A stretch of 64,000 nt of DNA from Lichina pygmaea (Eukaryota; Ascomycota; Lichinomycetes; Lichinales; Lichinaceae): positions 1,550,001-1,614,000 of the forward strand of contig OY730170.1 of the NCBI GenBank assembly GCA_963422465.1, given 5' to 3'. Positions 22,821 through 33,010 of the stretch are shown one piece after another; position 1 is the first letter of the stretch, and every line of letters begins with the position of its first letter. A program made the translations under genes and the position numbers. The notes below the pieces were generated by a model. The model saw nothing but the letters and a program-made list of their open reading frames with translations. It ran no database searches and had not been told where the DNA came from.

Positions 22821-23209
22821 TGTTAAAGGCCAGGCTGGGTTCACACAGAAACCGGTACAGTCTGTTGCTTCGCAGGGTGGATTCTAGACAGGGACTTGGT
22901 AGAGGAATAGACAGGTGGGGTAACTCTCCTGTGCTATTGTCTCAGTACGATGTGTGCATTGGTGTTCAGCCTGGAGAGCTAATCCCTCCGGGCTCTTTGG
23001 GGGGTCTTTATACAGATGCCCCAAGGGGGGGGGTCTCCTCGAGGGGTATCATCCTTTTGCGTGGACGAGCTCCTCGCTTAGGGACTGCTCGTCCACCGGA
23101 CGAGCTCCTCGCTTAGGGACTGCTCGTCCACCGGATCGGTCGGATGTTGTTCCGCATGACTAACACTCCTCCCTCGCTTACCTGGGCTGTTCCGGCCTAG
23201 GCCTTAACA
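22821..23209 (-). repeat. 5' LTR of element C (short)
   Basis: 389-bp LTR with only about two minisatellite units, four fewer than its partner. The ends and the rest match the 3' LTR. TSD CAGTT follows at 23210-23214. Confidence 0.93.
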
Positions 23210-23214
23210 CAGTT

Positions 23215-23640
23215 CTTTTTGGCTGGGATTGGTGAGGCTCTTTTGGAGGCTTCTTCCAGTTGTTCGCAAAGGGTCACCTGGTTCCTAGCAGTAGTTGCAC
23301 AATCCTGGGACCACTCCCCAAGACTGTACTTTCCTGGGCAGTCTTTTCCAACTAGACTCTAGGGAAATCTGGTTGTATTAACTCAAGCTAGGGACCACAC
23401 CCCCTGCCTGAGCTTTCCTAGAGTTTTTCAACTCTACCAGCACTAGAGGCAAGCTCTAAACTATTCCTCTTATCCTGGGAGCCCTGATCTCCTTGTTGGT
23501 GGGTGTTTCTCACTTTTAGGAGAGGTTTCGTGTTTTATCTCTGATAGACTGGGAGTGCTGGCTCAATCCTGAGTTTTAGTCTCAGGGCTGATTGTTCCAA
23601 GGTAGGTAGGGCTTTGCCCAGTCCTTCAGAATACCTCTGG
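23215..23640 (-). mobile_element. LINE copy 1, 5' untranslated part (boundary with copy 2 unresolved)
   Basis: Continuation of LINE copy 1 after element C. It aligns by eye with the 5' part of LINE copy 2: ACTTTCCTGGGCAG at 23329 and 28098, and AGGGACCACACCCCCT at 23391 beside AGGGACCAGACCCCCT at 28156. Where this leader ends and the 3' end of copy 2 begins (23460-23640) cannot be fixed; there is no poly-A and no clear TSD. Confidence 0.55.
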
Positions 23641-25262
23641 TCCCTCTCACTCTTGTTGTGGCTGGGTGGTTGGTAGTTGAAGCAAGAAGACGTGAGTTCT
23701 GGGATCACAACTTTTGACCAATAGGCCTGATTCAGAAAAGTGATGGGTTTTCACTCTTGGGAAGTGGGTGGTTTCAGCAAGCTTCACGACTGGTTTCCAG
23801 GACTTATGACCAAATCCGCTGATTGTCAAAAGTGATGGTCCTTTGACGATGTGGTACTGGGAAGAGTTTTTTTGTTTGAGAAGTCTTAGTTAGTAGTTAG
23901 TTGTTCCAGCCAGACTGTTCTCCAGTTTAGAGAAATAGTTGTCAGAGACTTTGGTGTAGTTCTGAGAGAAGAAACATAGAGAGAAATTTGACTGTGTAGT
24001 TTGTGGAGAAGTGTAGAAGGAGAGTTGGGTAGTGTGTTTGAATAGAAAGATAAAAGAAAACATGCTGTTCTCAGCTTGAAGTATAAGTCTAGAGGGGGTA
24101 GAAATAGTTTTGATTCAAGTAGGAAAATAGGAGTGGCTTTAAAGACACCTCCTATAGTTCTTAAACATTTATTTTGGAAAGTAGATAATGAAATAATATT
24201 AGAGAGTTTCTTTTGGGGATTGAACCAGACTCCTACTGCATAACTAATTCTTTTGGTCTTAGAATCACATTCCCCAGTCTGAGCTTAAGCTGAAGATTGT
24301 CTGATCTTCTTCTGGAAAAATGAAGTATTTCATATTTCTCAGGAGAGAAGACTATTCCATGTCTTGCAGCCCATGATAGACATTTGAGGTGTGTGTTCTT
24401 CAACTTCAGAAGGTTGCTTTTTAGAGTGTCCAAATACAAGCAGATTTGTATCATCTGCAAATCCCAGAGCAGAAACACCAGTGGAAGGAGAGTGTACAGT
24501 TTCATGAAGTTCAGAAATATAAAATAGAAACAGAATAGGAGATAAAGGGGAACCTTGGGGAACTCCACAGTGAATAGGAATAGCAGAAGACTCAGAGTCA
24601 TCAAACACAAGAGTGGTAGAACGACTGGTGCAGAAAGAGAGAATCCAGAAAGATAGACAGAGAGGAATTCCTTTTCTCTCTAGGATTTGTTGGAGGATCT
24701 TAGGTAGAACTCTGTCATAGGCTCCTGAGATATCCAGAGAAAGTAGAGATGCAACCATGCCTTCCTTCCAGACTTTTTCCACTTGGGAAGTTAGTAGGAA
24801 GAGTGCTGATTCAGTTGATCTTCCTTTCCTGAAGCCCATCTGGATTTCTGGCAAAAGTCTAGCTTCTTCTGCTACCTTGCTTAGCCTGGTTGCTGTAATA
24901 GCTTCCATCAGCTTGCCAGTTGTGTTTAGCAAAGCTATAGGGCGCCAGGCTTTAGCTTGGTTATAGCATCCTTTACCAGGTTTTCTTAGACAGACTGTCT
25001 TTGCATTCTTGAACCTCTCTGGAAAGTATTCCAGTCTCCAGCATGTTGATGTGAGAACAGCCATAGCTTGGCAGAACTTGGAACCCAGAGCTTTCAGAAA
25101 TCCATTTGGCAGCTTATCTTTTCCCCCTGCTGTGAAAGGTTTCTTTTTATTCAGGATTTGTTCCACTTCTTCAGCAGTAACTTCCTGAGAGAGCTGGATC
25201 TCTGGGGTACTCTGGGAACTCTCTGTACTTGGTTCTGGAACAAGTGCTTTGGGGAAGAACTG

Positions 25263-25863
25263 TGTTACGACCCATGGGATGGGAGCCACTCATTTATAGG
25301 CAATCAGGCCGCGGGCCAGGCAAGAGGACACCATGGAAGTCAAGTGACCAACCAACAAGGGGTCACGTGACTGTCGAGACACACACAGGAGTCTTGACGC
25401 AGGATGCATGAAGCATCGAGACAATCTCACCAGTCTTGACGCAGGATGCATGAAGCATCGAGACAATCTCACCAGTCTTGACGCAGGATGCATGAAACAT
25501 CAAGACAATCTCACCAGTCTCGACACAGGGTGCATAACATGGTGGGACTGTCGAGACAATCTCACCCGTCTCGACGTCGAGACTGTCAAGACAATCTTGA
25601 TTGTCTTGACAGGCCAGCACTATATAGTCTGACGATAGTTCCTCTATGGAATGATCGTCTTCAACTCATGTTGTGATCCAGACAACTAGATCTACTTCAA
25701 TACAATCCTTTTGTACGAAGCCATTGATCAGGTGTCACCACCACCACGTTCCACCAACCCCTTCGCGCTCCTTGACACTCCTCTCCTGCGAGAACCAACC
25801 CGCCTTCCGCATCTCGCCCTTAATCCTATACTCGGTTAGGACGGCACGGTACGGACCGCAACA
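25263..25863 (+). mobile_element. Solo LTR of the element B family
   Basis: 601-bp LTR, TGTTACGACCC to CCGCAACA, flanked by the 5-bp TSD AACTG (25258-25262 and 25864-25868) with no internal region: the product of LTR-LTR recombination. The last ~230 bases (TATA box CTATATAG at 25620, R and U5) are nearly identical to element B. The U3 part is different and holds its own minisatellite and hairpin. Its orientation is opposite to element B. Confidence 0.93.
25388..25530 (+). repeat. 42-bp minisatellite in the solo LTR
   Basis: Three tandem units of about 42 bp beginning GTCTTGACGCAGGATGCAT and ending CGAGACAATCTCACCA, plus degenerate copies. Each unit is an imperfect inverted repeat (GTCTTGA / TCGAGAC). 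Just downstream (about 25586-25614) is a perfect hairpin with arms CTGTCAAGACAAT / ATTGTCTTGACAG. Confidence 0.85.
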
Positions 25864-27094
25864 AACTGGGCTGAGAATGCTTTTGTCTTCTCCTCAAAGG
25901 TTTTAGCTAGTCCTTCTTGTGTTTCCAAATCTGGGACCAGGGGAAGATCAGAAGTCCTGTTGGCTTTTGTTTTTCCCCACTTTGCAAGCTTCCAGAATTT
26001 TGAAGAACTGGCTAGCTCATGGACTTGTTGTCTGAAGGTGGTCTGCTTTACCTCTCTGACTGCTTTTTTCTTGTTCTTAGTTGCTTGCTCAAGGTCTTCT
26101 TGGGATACCTGTCCTCTGAGAACTTGTCTTCTTACTCTTCTTTCCTCTCTAACTTTGTTTTGGATGTCTTGGTTCCACCAGGGAGCTGAGTGACCAGATT
26201 GCTTCTGGAGCTGTGTACATTTGCTTGCCACTTCTTGGAGAAAGTTGTCCAGGTACTCCAAGTACTTATCCACTTTATTTTTGTCTTGAAAGTGGGAAGG
26301 TAGCTGTAGCTTCTCACACTCTACTCTTGCAAGGTTTGAGTCCAGTGTCTTCCAGTTCCTTTCTGGCTTCCAGGTTTTCCTTGGAGGATCCAGGTCCAGG
26401 CTAGTTAGTATAGGTCTGTGGTCAGACCCATGAAAGAACTGGAGAGCCACTTTAGAGAAAATCAGGGAGTTAGAAAGAGAAGAAGAAATAAAAGACAGAT
26501 CAATTGCAGAACATGGTTTTTCTGAAAGAGATCTTGCTCTGGTGGGAGTAAAAGGTGCAATAGCTAAATCCAGATTTAAATCTTTCATTAGACTTTGGAA
26601 CTTGTTTGCAGTGTCAGAGTACAGTCTTCTTTTCTTTGACCAGTCTGGGTGGTGGAGGTTTGAATCTGTGAGAAGAATACGTTGTCCTTGTGCTTGTAAA
26701 GCATTTTGGAGTAAACAGAGAAGAGCTTCTGATGCCTCTGTATAGTTTTCTTGACTTGATGGGGTAAAGTAAAGATTATGCACCCAAAGAGAAGTAGAAG
26801 AGTTTTCCAAGTAGATTTCAAGAGAAATAAAGTCTTTACTCCAGAAAGTAGGATGAAGAGAAGAGAGTTTCAGGTTTTTATTAATAAGAAAAAGTGTTCT
26901 ACCAATCTCTGAACAGTAAAGAGGAAGAAAAGAAGAGAAAACAGTAGAGGTGCTTATCTCCAGGTGAGGGTTTTTCCAGGGTTCTTGAAGTGCAATAATG
27001 TCCACCTCTTGAAGAGCTGAGGTTGTTAGAAGTAGCTCTTGGACTGATTGGCTTTTTTGCACATTATACTGGAGAAGTGTGAGCTTTGAGTCTT

Positions 27095-27960
27095 TCATGT
27101 AGACATCTCATCTTCAAAGATCTTGAAAGGGTTGGCTGATACTTTTCCCTTATTATTTGTTGATCTTGCCCCAAGAATTTGAACTTCTGGACAGCTTCCC
27201 CTGATTCTCTCTGAGCTTCTGGTTGGCTCAGCTGTTTTACGTTTTTTCCCCCCTGGGAGTGGCTGGGAGAAAGAGAAAGATGTAGCTGGAGATTGGGGTA
27301 CTGGTGTCAGAGATGTAGAGATTGGGATCTCATACTTCCCTGGGCGTGAAATCCAAGCTTCCCTGGCTCTCTTGGCTGCTTCCTGGTGTACTGGGCATGT
27401 GCTAGCCCAGGCTGGGTGAGATCCCTGGCAATTGCAGTATTTTGGTTTCAGCAAGTTTTCAGGAATTGGGCATGCTCTCCTCTCATGTTGTCCACCACAT
27501 GCTCCACAGGCAGTTCTGTTCCTGCAGGCATGAGCTTGGTGGCCATAGCCAAAGCACTTGAAGCATTGTGCAATAACTGTGTTTGCCAGGAAGGGTTCCA
27601 CTTCATGTAGTCTGTGTCCCAGCACTAGTCCATTCTCAATAAGAAGATTGGCCTGTTGGGGAGTAGAGAGATCCAGGTGGAGAGAGGTGACCTGTTTCTT
27701 TTGAGCTATGGATTTCTTGGACCAATATACTCTCAGAATAGTGATCTGTTTGCCAAGAGAAGGGTTGCTAGTCTGGATTTTTTTGCAGGTGTCCTCCAGA
27801 TTCTCTGGCTGGATATCTGCTGTTCTGACTCCATGAACCAGAACTGGGAATCTCTGGGGGAAGTAGATAAAGAAGAAGAGCTGGATTGGATGTTGGAGGA
27901 TCTGGGAGCCAGTATAGAGATTGGTACTCTAGAGTTGTGTTGGAGATGACTGGGTTTTTT
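27095..27960 (-). pseudogene. LINE copy 2, ORF1 (gag-like, CCHC knuckles)
   Basis: LINE ORF1 on the minus strand. The C-terminal 176 residues (27095-27625) are open and hold three knuckles: CFKCFGYGHQAHAC, CGACGGQHERRAC and CNCQGSHPAWASTC, followed by a basic KKRKT segment. The N-terminal part up to about 27960 is not open in one frame and its start is unclear. The stop TGA overlaps the ORF2 ATG as ATGA. Confidence 0.75.
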
Positions 27961-28270
27961 CTTTTTTGAGGCTATAGCTCTGGGTTTCCAGTAGTGATAC
28001 CTTTAGAGAGTTGAGAGAGTTGAGGGAAAGAGAAGAGTACCCTGACTTCCCAGCAGTAGTGATCTAGCCCTGAGTCCAGACCTCAGAGCTAGACTTTCCT
28101 GGGCAGCTTCTTCCTTCTAAGCTCTGGGTTAGGTCTGGGAGTATTCACCTAGACTAGGGACCAGACCCCCTATCTAGACTTTCCTTGAATTCTTAGATTC
28201 TGCCAGCCAAGAGTAGAGCTCAAGTCATTCCACTTTTCCACTCTCTGTTTTCCTCTTGAACTGGGCCACA

Positions 28271-30695
28271 GTCGTACTATGCCAGAACATAGTGTAGAGT
28301 TGGCACCCCCCCACAGGGTCTCTACCACGCTTTCCCACAGTCCCGAGGTTTCTTGCACTCCGCCGTACGTGCTCACCCCTGGGATCCTGCTTCGGAGCGC
28401 TGGGTCACCAGCCCAGAGCCCACGCTCCAACTGTAGTTTGCTCCCTGAGCTCGTCGTTTGCAGCCTAAGCCTGCACTCCGTACGAACCGGCATGCGCATC
28501 CGTCCTCTCGGGCCATATAGACAGTCTCGTAGTAGGCCCAGGCCCTACCTCCGTCACTGCCATTATATGCCACGCCTCGCAGTTGTTAACTGTTTTGCGT
28601 TACCTTCCCAGATCTCTCGTACGAAGGCCGACCATGCCTCGCAGGCCTTACGGACCCTGCAGGCCGTGCCAGCACCTGCAGGGCCGCCTTTCCAGCCCAC
28701 TAACCAAGTAGGGAGGAGTTCTCCTTGGTCTGCTGTCGCCTGTGGGGCCCCGGTTGCACCTGTTGGCCCACTGGATAACCCAGTCCCCTGGCCCCAGATT
28801 GTGGATCGTACGAAGAGACTTCGTGGCAAGGCCTTAGGCAAAACCATCAAGCCAGCACTTTGGCTATCACACGGCCCTTAGGCACTGGAGCGGCGACGTC
28901 TCCTCGTACGACCACTCTCCTTCTTTAACAGGTGGTCCGTGTTCGATTAACAACGCCGCGGTGCCAAGGCCACTCCCCCCCTAGCAGATCCTCACGCGTT
29001 AGCTGGAGACTCTGCTAGGAGGGTGACGTGACGAGAACTCCTCTCGACTACTCCAGAGGTGCCCTATCAGACGCCTAGACTTCACATCCACCAGCTGTGG
29101 GGCTGGCTTCGGGCCGTAGCGTACACGGTAGTCGTCTGTCGGGTGGTTTTCATCTCCCAAGCTTGGTCGCAGTCCTCTGTTCTGCTGTAGCTGTTTCACG
29201 GGGGCGTCCAGGGTGCCTGCGCGACACCTCCGGTGGCCCGTCGCTCCGCAACACCAGCAGCTCGACCGGTGACTCGATTAGCTCTCGGTGCAGCGACTAC
29301 GAGCAGCCTGGGAAGCCGCCCGCCATCGACTGCCCCGAGGTTCCCAGCCTGCACCACGTGGAGGTTCGAGTCGTTGCAGGCCGTGTGTCCCTGTAAGTTC
29401 TGTATAGTACCATACTATTCTATACTACAAAATCTTCCTGGGCGAACGAGTATCGGTATTCTATCCTCTTCGACACTAGTAGCATATACGTAGTCTTCCA
29501 CGTACGTAGTGCGCGTGCTGCTCTTGCACGTAGAGAGGTCGCCTCACTCATCGACAAGGTGATCAGTCAAAAGACTTTTCACGTTCTCCTCACCAACACA
29601 GTACCGTACTGTACTGCACGACAGCGTACTGCCCCCGTAGCTCCGTACTTCATTTTGCACCTCACCGAGCACACCACACAAAAGTAGCCTTCCCACGACT
29701 ACTGTACTGTACTTCCGTACAAAGCAGTTGCCGTTGAACATTGATTACCCCAAGTAAGCAATGCAAGGTGGCAAGGTACGTAGTAAGTTGTGCAAGAGCG
29801 ACTTCCGGCTGTTCTTAACCAGAATAATTGCGTCTAACGAGTATCCAAGGTGGATATCGTACTCGCAGGACTCGACGGCTCACTTTGATCGATCCCATCG
29901 ACACTTGTCCCGTCGCTCCCCCAGCTTCCCCATCTGTCACGGGACACTCATCACAGGACTTCGGGCTCGGAGGCCTATCGGCCCTTCGCCTCAGAGCCTG
30001 AGGCTATTCGGCTCGACAATGCCTGTGGTCCAGGGCACCTTTAGACAGGAGCTCAGGTAGAAGCTCTTCAGAGCTTGGAAGGTATGTGCTTGTAGGGAGC
30101 TTAGAAGGATACAGATTGCTGTCATGTGTTCTTCTTTGGCCTTGTTGAATGAGTAAATAGTCTTCCTTCCGTTCTTCCTTTCATCTTTCCATCCTTCCGT
30201 CACTTCCTTCTTCTCTCCTTCCTTTCTTGGATAACGATTGGGTACATACGTACCACAATTAGAGAGTTGAGATAGAGAAGAAAAAAAAAGAGCCCGATTT
30301 GTTGTCGGAGGATGCTCATGGAAGACGCTCATAGAAGAGGAGAGAGGATTACTGTGGGGTACGAGAGGGGAAAGAACAAGTAGACTCGTAAAAGAGAACA
30401 AGGGTATAACGCATCAAAGAAGTGAGGGGGGGATTGTTTGAACGAAGAAAGCCACTCCAAAAGCTAGGTGGGGGAAAAAAATGCACAGAGAAGTGAAGAA
30501 GATCAAGAGGAAGAGGAGAAGCTGAACGAGCAAGAAGAAGAGTAAGGCAAGATTAGATCAGACACCGGTGAATGAGCAGAGGTACTGTGAGCCATGCCCG
30601 GATATCTACCCTAGAGAGCATCTCCGTGAGAGAAGAGAGGGATGAGCGAGATGGCCGCGGAAGAAGCCACGTAGGGAACGGAAAGAGGCATTTGT
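28271..30695. other. Non-coding stretch, no gene recognised
   Basis: 2.4 kb between LINE copy 2 and the RhoGAP gene. GC-rich at 28.3-29.4 kb with CGTACG words and a 200-codon plus-strand frame (28279-28881) that has no recognisable domain and a biased composition; I do not call it a gene. 29.4-29.75 kb is dense in GTAC. 30.12-30.26 kb is pyrimidine-rich. It probably includes the 3' UTR of the RhoGAP gene. Confidence 0.5.
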
Positions 30696-32071
30696 TCACG
30701 AGTTGCCAAAGATGACCTTGTTCTTTTCGATCAAGAATTGGATGGCCAGGTTCTTGGTCAACATGTCCTGCAGATCGCGGTCGGGGTTGTAGTCGCGCAT
30801 GATCGTGGGTGCAAAGACGACGGCGAGGTTACGCGGAGACATCTGACAGAGGCCGTGTGTTCAGTTTGGCAACTTGTGAGGACGGCTAGAGCGGACAGGA
30901 GATGAGATGCGCGCAACTGACCAGATTCTCCCCGGCCCTCGTGGCCACGCGAGCCAGGTGAAAGACGACAAACTCGAGACAGTCGCGGTGTTTGGTGGGT
31001 AGCCTGTCGATCGTGGCACGCATAGCCAGCGCGCGTTTCTCGTCGTCGAGTTTGGCTGCAGGAAACGCCGGTCAGCACTACACGTTCGCTGTATTGTCGA
31101 GGTGCGGAAGCGCGGCAAGGGACACAAGACTGACCGTACGCATCCATGATCCCGTTGTACGCGTCAAAGGTGAGCAGCGGGATCGGAAGCTTGCGCAGGT
31201 ACTGCTTGAGCACCGAGGTCACGGCCGTAATGTCCAGCGACGGATCCGAGATGTCGTAGTCGTCCGACCGCTCAAAGCCCTCTTGGATCGTCTTGACCTG
31301 GCTGTTGCCGCCGGTCTTGCGGTAGATGCCTTCGAGGTCCATGCCTGCGGAAAGGATCAGTTCTGGCCCTGTTCGCCTGGGCACAGGTGCAGGGCGGGAA
31401 GGACAAACCTCGGATCTCAACCTCCTCGATGCAACGGGTGACGACGCTGGGAATGGCGCGCCGCTCGTAGTCGCCTCGTTCGATGAGATCAGAGCCAAAG
31501 AGAGCTTGAGAAAACAAAGATCGCGATTAGCATTTTCACTTTTGCGACGGCTTGCCTCGAGTTGCGCTTACTGCTCGGCGCCTCGACCGTGATCGTCGTG
31601 GCCGACGGCATGCTCAGACCCGTGAGATTCCCGCTCGACTGCATCCTGGTCGGCCCAGCTCTGACCGGCTTGGACCCAAAGATGCCGAGACCGTGCCGGG
31701 GCATGTCCGAGGTCGACCGGATAAGAACGTTGGCGGGAGGCTCGTTGACAGCCGTGGTGCCGTACGGCACGCTCTCCGGCATCTGGCCATCGCGTTGGTG
31801 CTGGAATGGCGGCTGGTTCTGGCTCGTGGACGAGAAGGCGCCCTTGATGCCCTTCGAGACGCCCTTGGCCACCGACTGACCCGGCTTCTTCCAGTTGAAC
31901 TTCTTGACGACCTGTCCCTTTCGGATGGCGACGACGTGCGGCGGCGCCGTGACGACCGTCGGTGGGTCTCCCTCGGGCGTCTCGACCAACGGCGTCGAGC
32001 CGTTCGGGGTCGTCACGGAAGCGAACCCTTTGCCGGCGTCGGGCAGCGAATCGGCGCGGTCCTTGTGGCCG

Positions 32072-32132
<61 letters not shown>

Positions 32133-32969
32133 GATGGTGGTGATAACTCAAGATGGCAGATCCGTTGCCCTGGAGTCGAGGGCTGTCGATCGCTCCTCCT
32201 CCTCCTCCTCCTCCCCCTCGATCGAGGTCACGCACGAGGCGGTTGCGTTCGTTGATGTTCTGCGAGAGCTCGTTGTTGAGGTCGGCGAGCTGCGCGTTCT
32301 TCGCGTTCAGCTGCTCCGTCTCCTGGATGGCCTGGTCCCGCAGACGTGTCAGGTTGGCCGTCTCCTCGATGAGTTGGTTCTTCTCTTGGATGAGTTCTTC
32401 GACCTCGCCCGCGAGCTTCTTCTTGAGCTGCTCGAGCGAGAGCGCAAAGTCGCGGACGACCCGAGATCGGAGCACTTCAAAGTTCAGGGGCTGTTGGCTG
32501 CCCTTGGCGTCGCCGAGCTGCTCCGTCAGCGTCTCCAGCTCCCGCACCATCATCTCCTTCTGCGTGTCCAAAAAGGCCACGGTCGACCGCTTCTCGCGCA
32601 GCTTCGTGTCGATCGTGGCGAAATCCGAGTCGGTGCCGGCGCTGACGCGCGCCTCGAGCTCGATGACCCTCTGCGTCGATCGCCGCAATTCGCTCTTGAG
32701 CTTCTCGTTCTCCTCGCACATTTCCGGCGAGACCAAAGTAGGGCTGTGCATCTCTCGGCCGGGCGTCCTTGGCCATTTGCCCCCCTTCATTCGAGTCTCG
32801 GCCTCGCTGAAACTACGACCGTGGCGGACCGCGTTCGACACCCTCCGTAAGATCGACGTCGCACTCTCGTCGGTGTTGGCGAGCGTGCGCGCGACGTCGT
32901 CTTCGCTGTTGAGCTCGCCGTTGGCCTGTGGTATCGGATGATCGTCGCCACCTCGGAACGTCGTATCAA

Positions 32970-33010
<41 letters not shown>

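Larger units (their letters stand above)
16900..23209 (-). mobile_element. Gypsy element C: second copy of family A, fossil
   Basis: Minus-strand copy of the same chromovirus family as element A. LTRs are 16900-17428 (3', 529 bp) and 22821-23209 (5', 389 bp). The TSD CAGTT is at 16895-16899 and 23210-23214. The LTR length difference is 140 bp, exactly four 35-bp minisatellite units. Broken, roughly twenty breaks in gag-pol. It inserted independently into LINE copy 1. Confidence 0.93.
23886..27098 (-). pseudogene. LINE copy 2, ORF2 (endonuclease-reverse transcriptase)
   Basis: ORF2 opens at ATG 27098. The endonuclease is well kept: LLQYNVQKSQ, ALQEPWKNPH, TDSNLHHPDW and GSDHRPILT, each holding the expected catalytic E, D/N and H residues. 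The linker SAPWWNQDIQ is intact, where copy 1 has a stop. The frame runs open to the solo LTR at 25868 and resumes at 25262 with the RT: palm block GVPQGSPLSPILF near 24560 and the catalytic FADDTNLLVFG near 24450. A frameshift follows near 24430. Left of 24247 the C-terminal region is copy-1-like and ends at a stop, 23886-23888. Apart from the LTR insertion, one frameshift and the junction deletion, this copy is nearly whole. Confidence 0.85.
23641..28270 (-). mobile_element. LINE copy 2: Tad-like, chimeric, carries a solo LTR
   Basis: Second non-LTR retrotransposon, minus strand, with leader (about 27960-28270), ORF1 and ORF2. ORF1 and ORF2 overlap by four bases in ATGA (27095-27098). The coding DNA right of 24247 belongs to a subfamily clearly different from copy 1. 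The last 170 bases of its 3' part (24076-24246) are almost identical to bases 1-170 of copy 1. At that junction about 175 bp of ORF2 are missing. A solo LTR of the element B family (25263-25863) splits ORF2. The 5' end near 28270 is placed by loss of similarity to copy 1. Confidence 0.8.

Noticed and set aside
25388-25530. CRISPR-like array of spaced repeats
   Set aside because: Only three units, repeats and spacers equally conserved, inside an LTR of a eukaryotic element; a minisatellite.
28925-28945. tRNA or SINE internal promoter (GTGTTCGATTAAC)
   Set aside because: Resembles a B box, but no A box at the right spacing and no cloverleaf could be drawn; same outcome for GGTTCGA words near 29365 and 36427.
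31552-32850. 432-codon plus-strand open frame across the RhoGAP gene
   Set aside because: It lies antisense to the long exon 34307-31572, whose product has clear domains; the frame is a GC-rich shadow with no recognisable domain.
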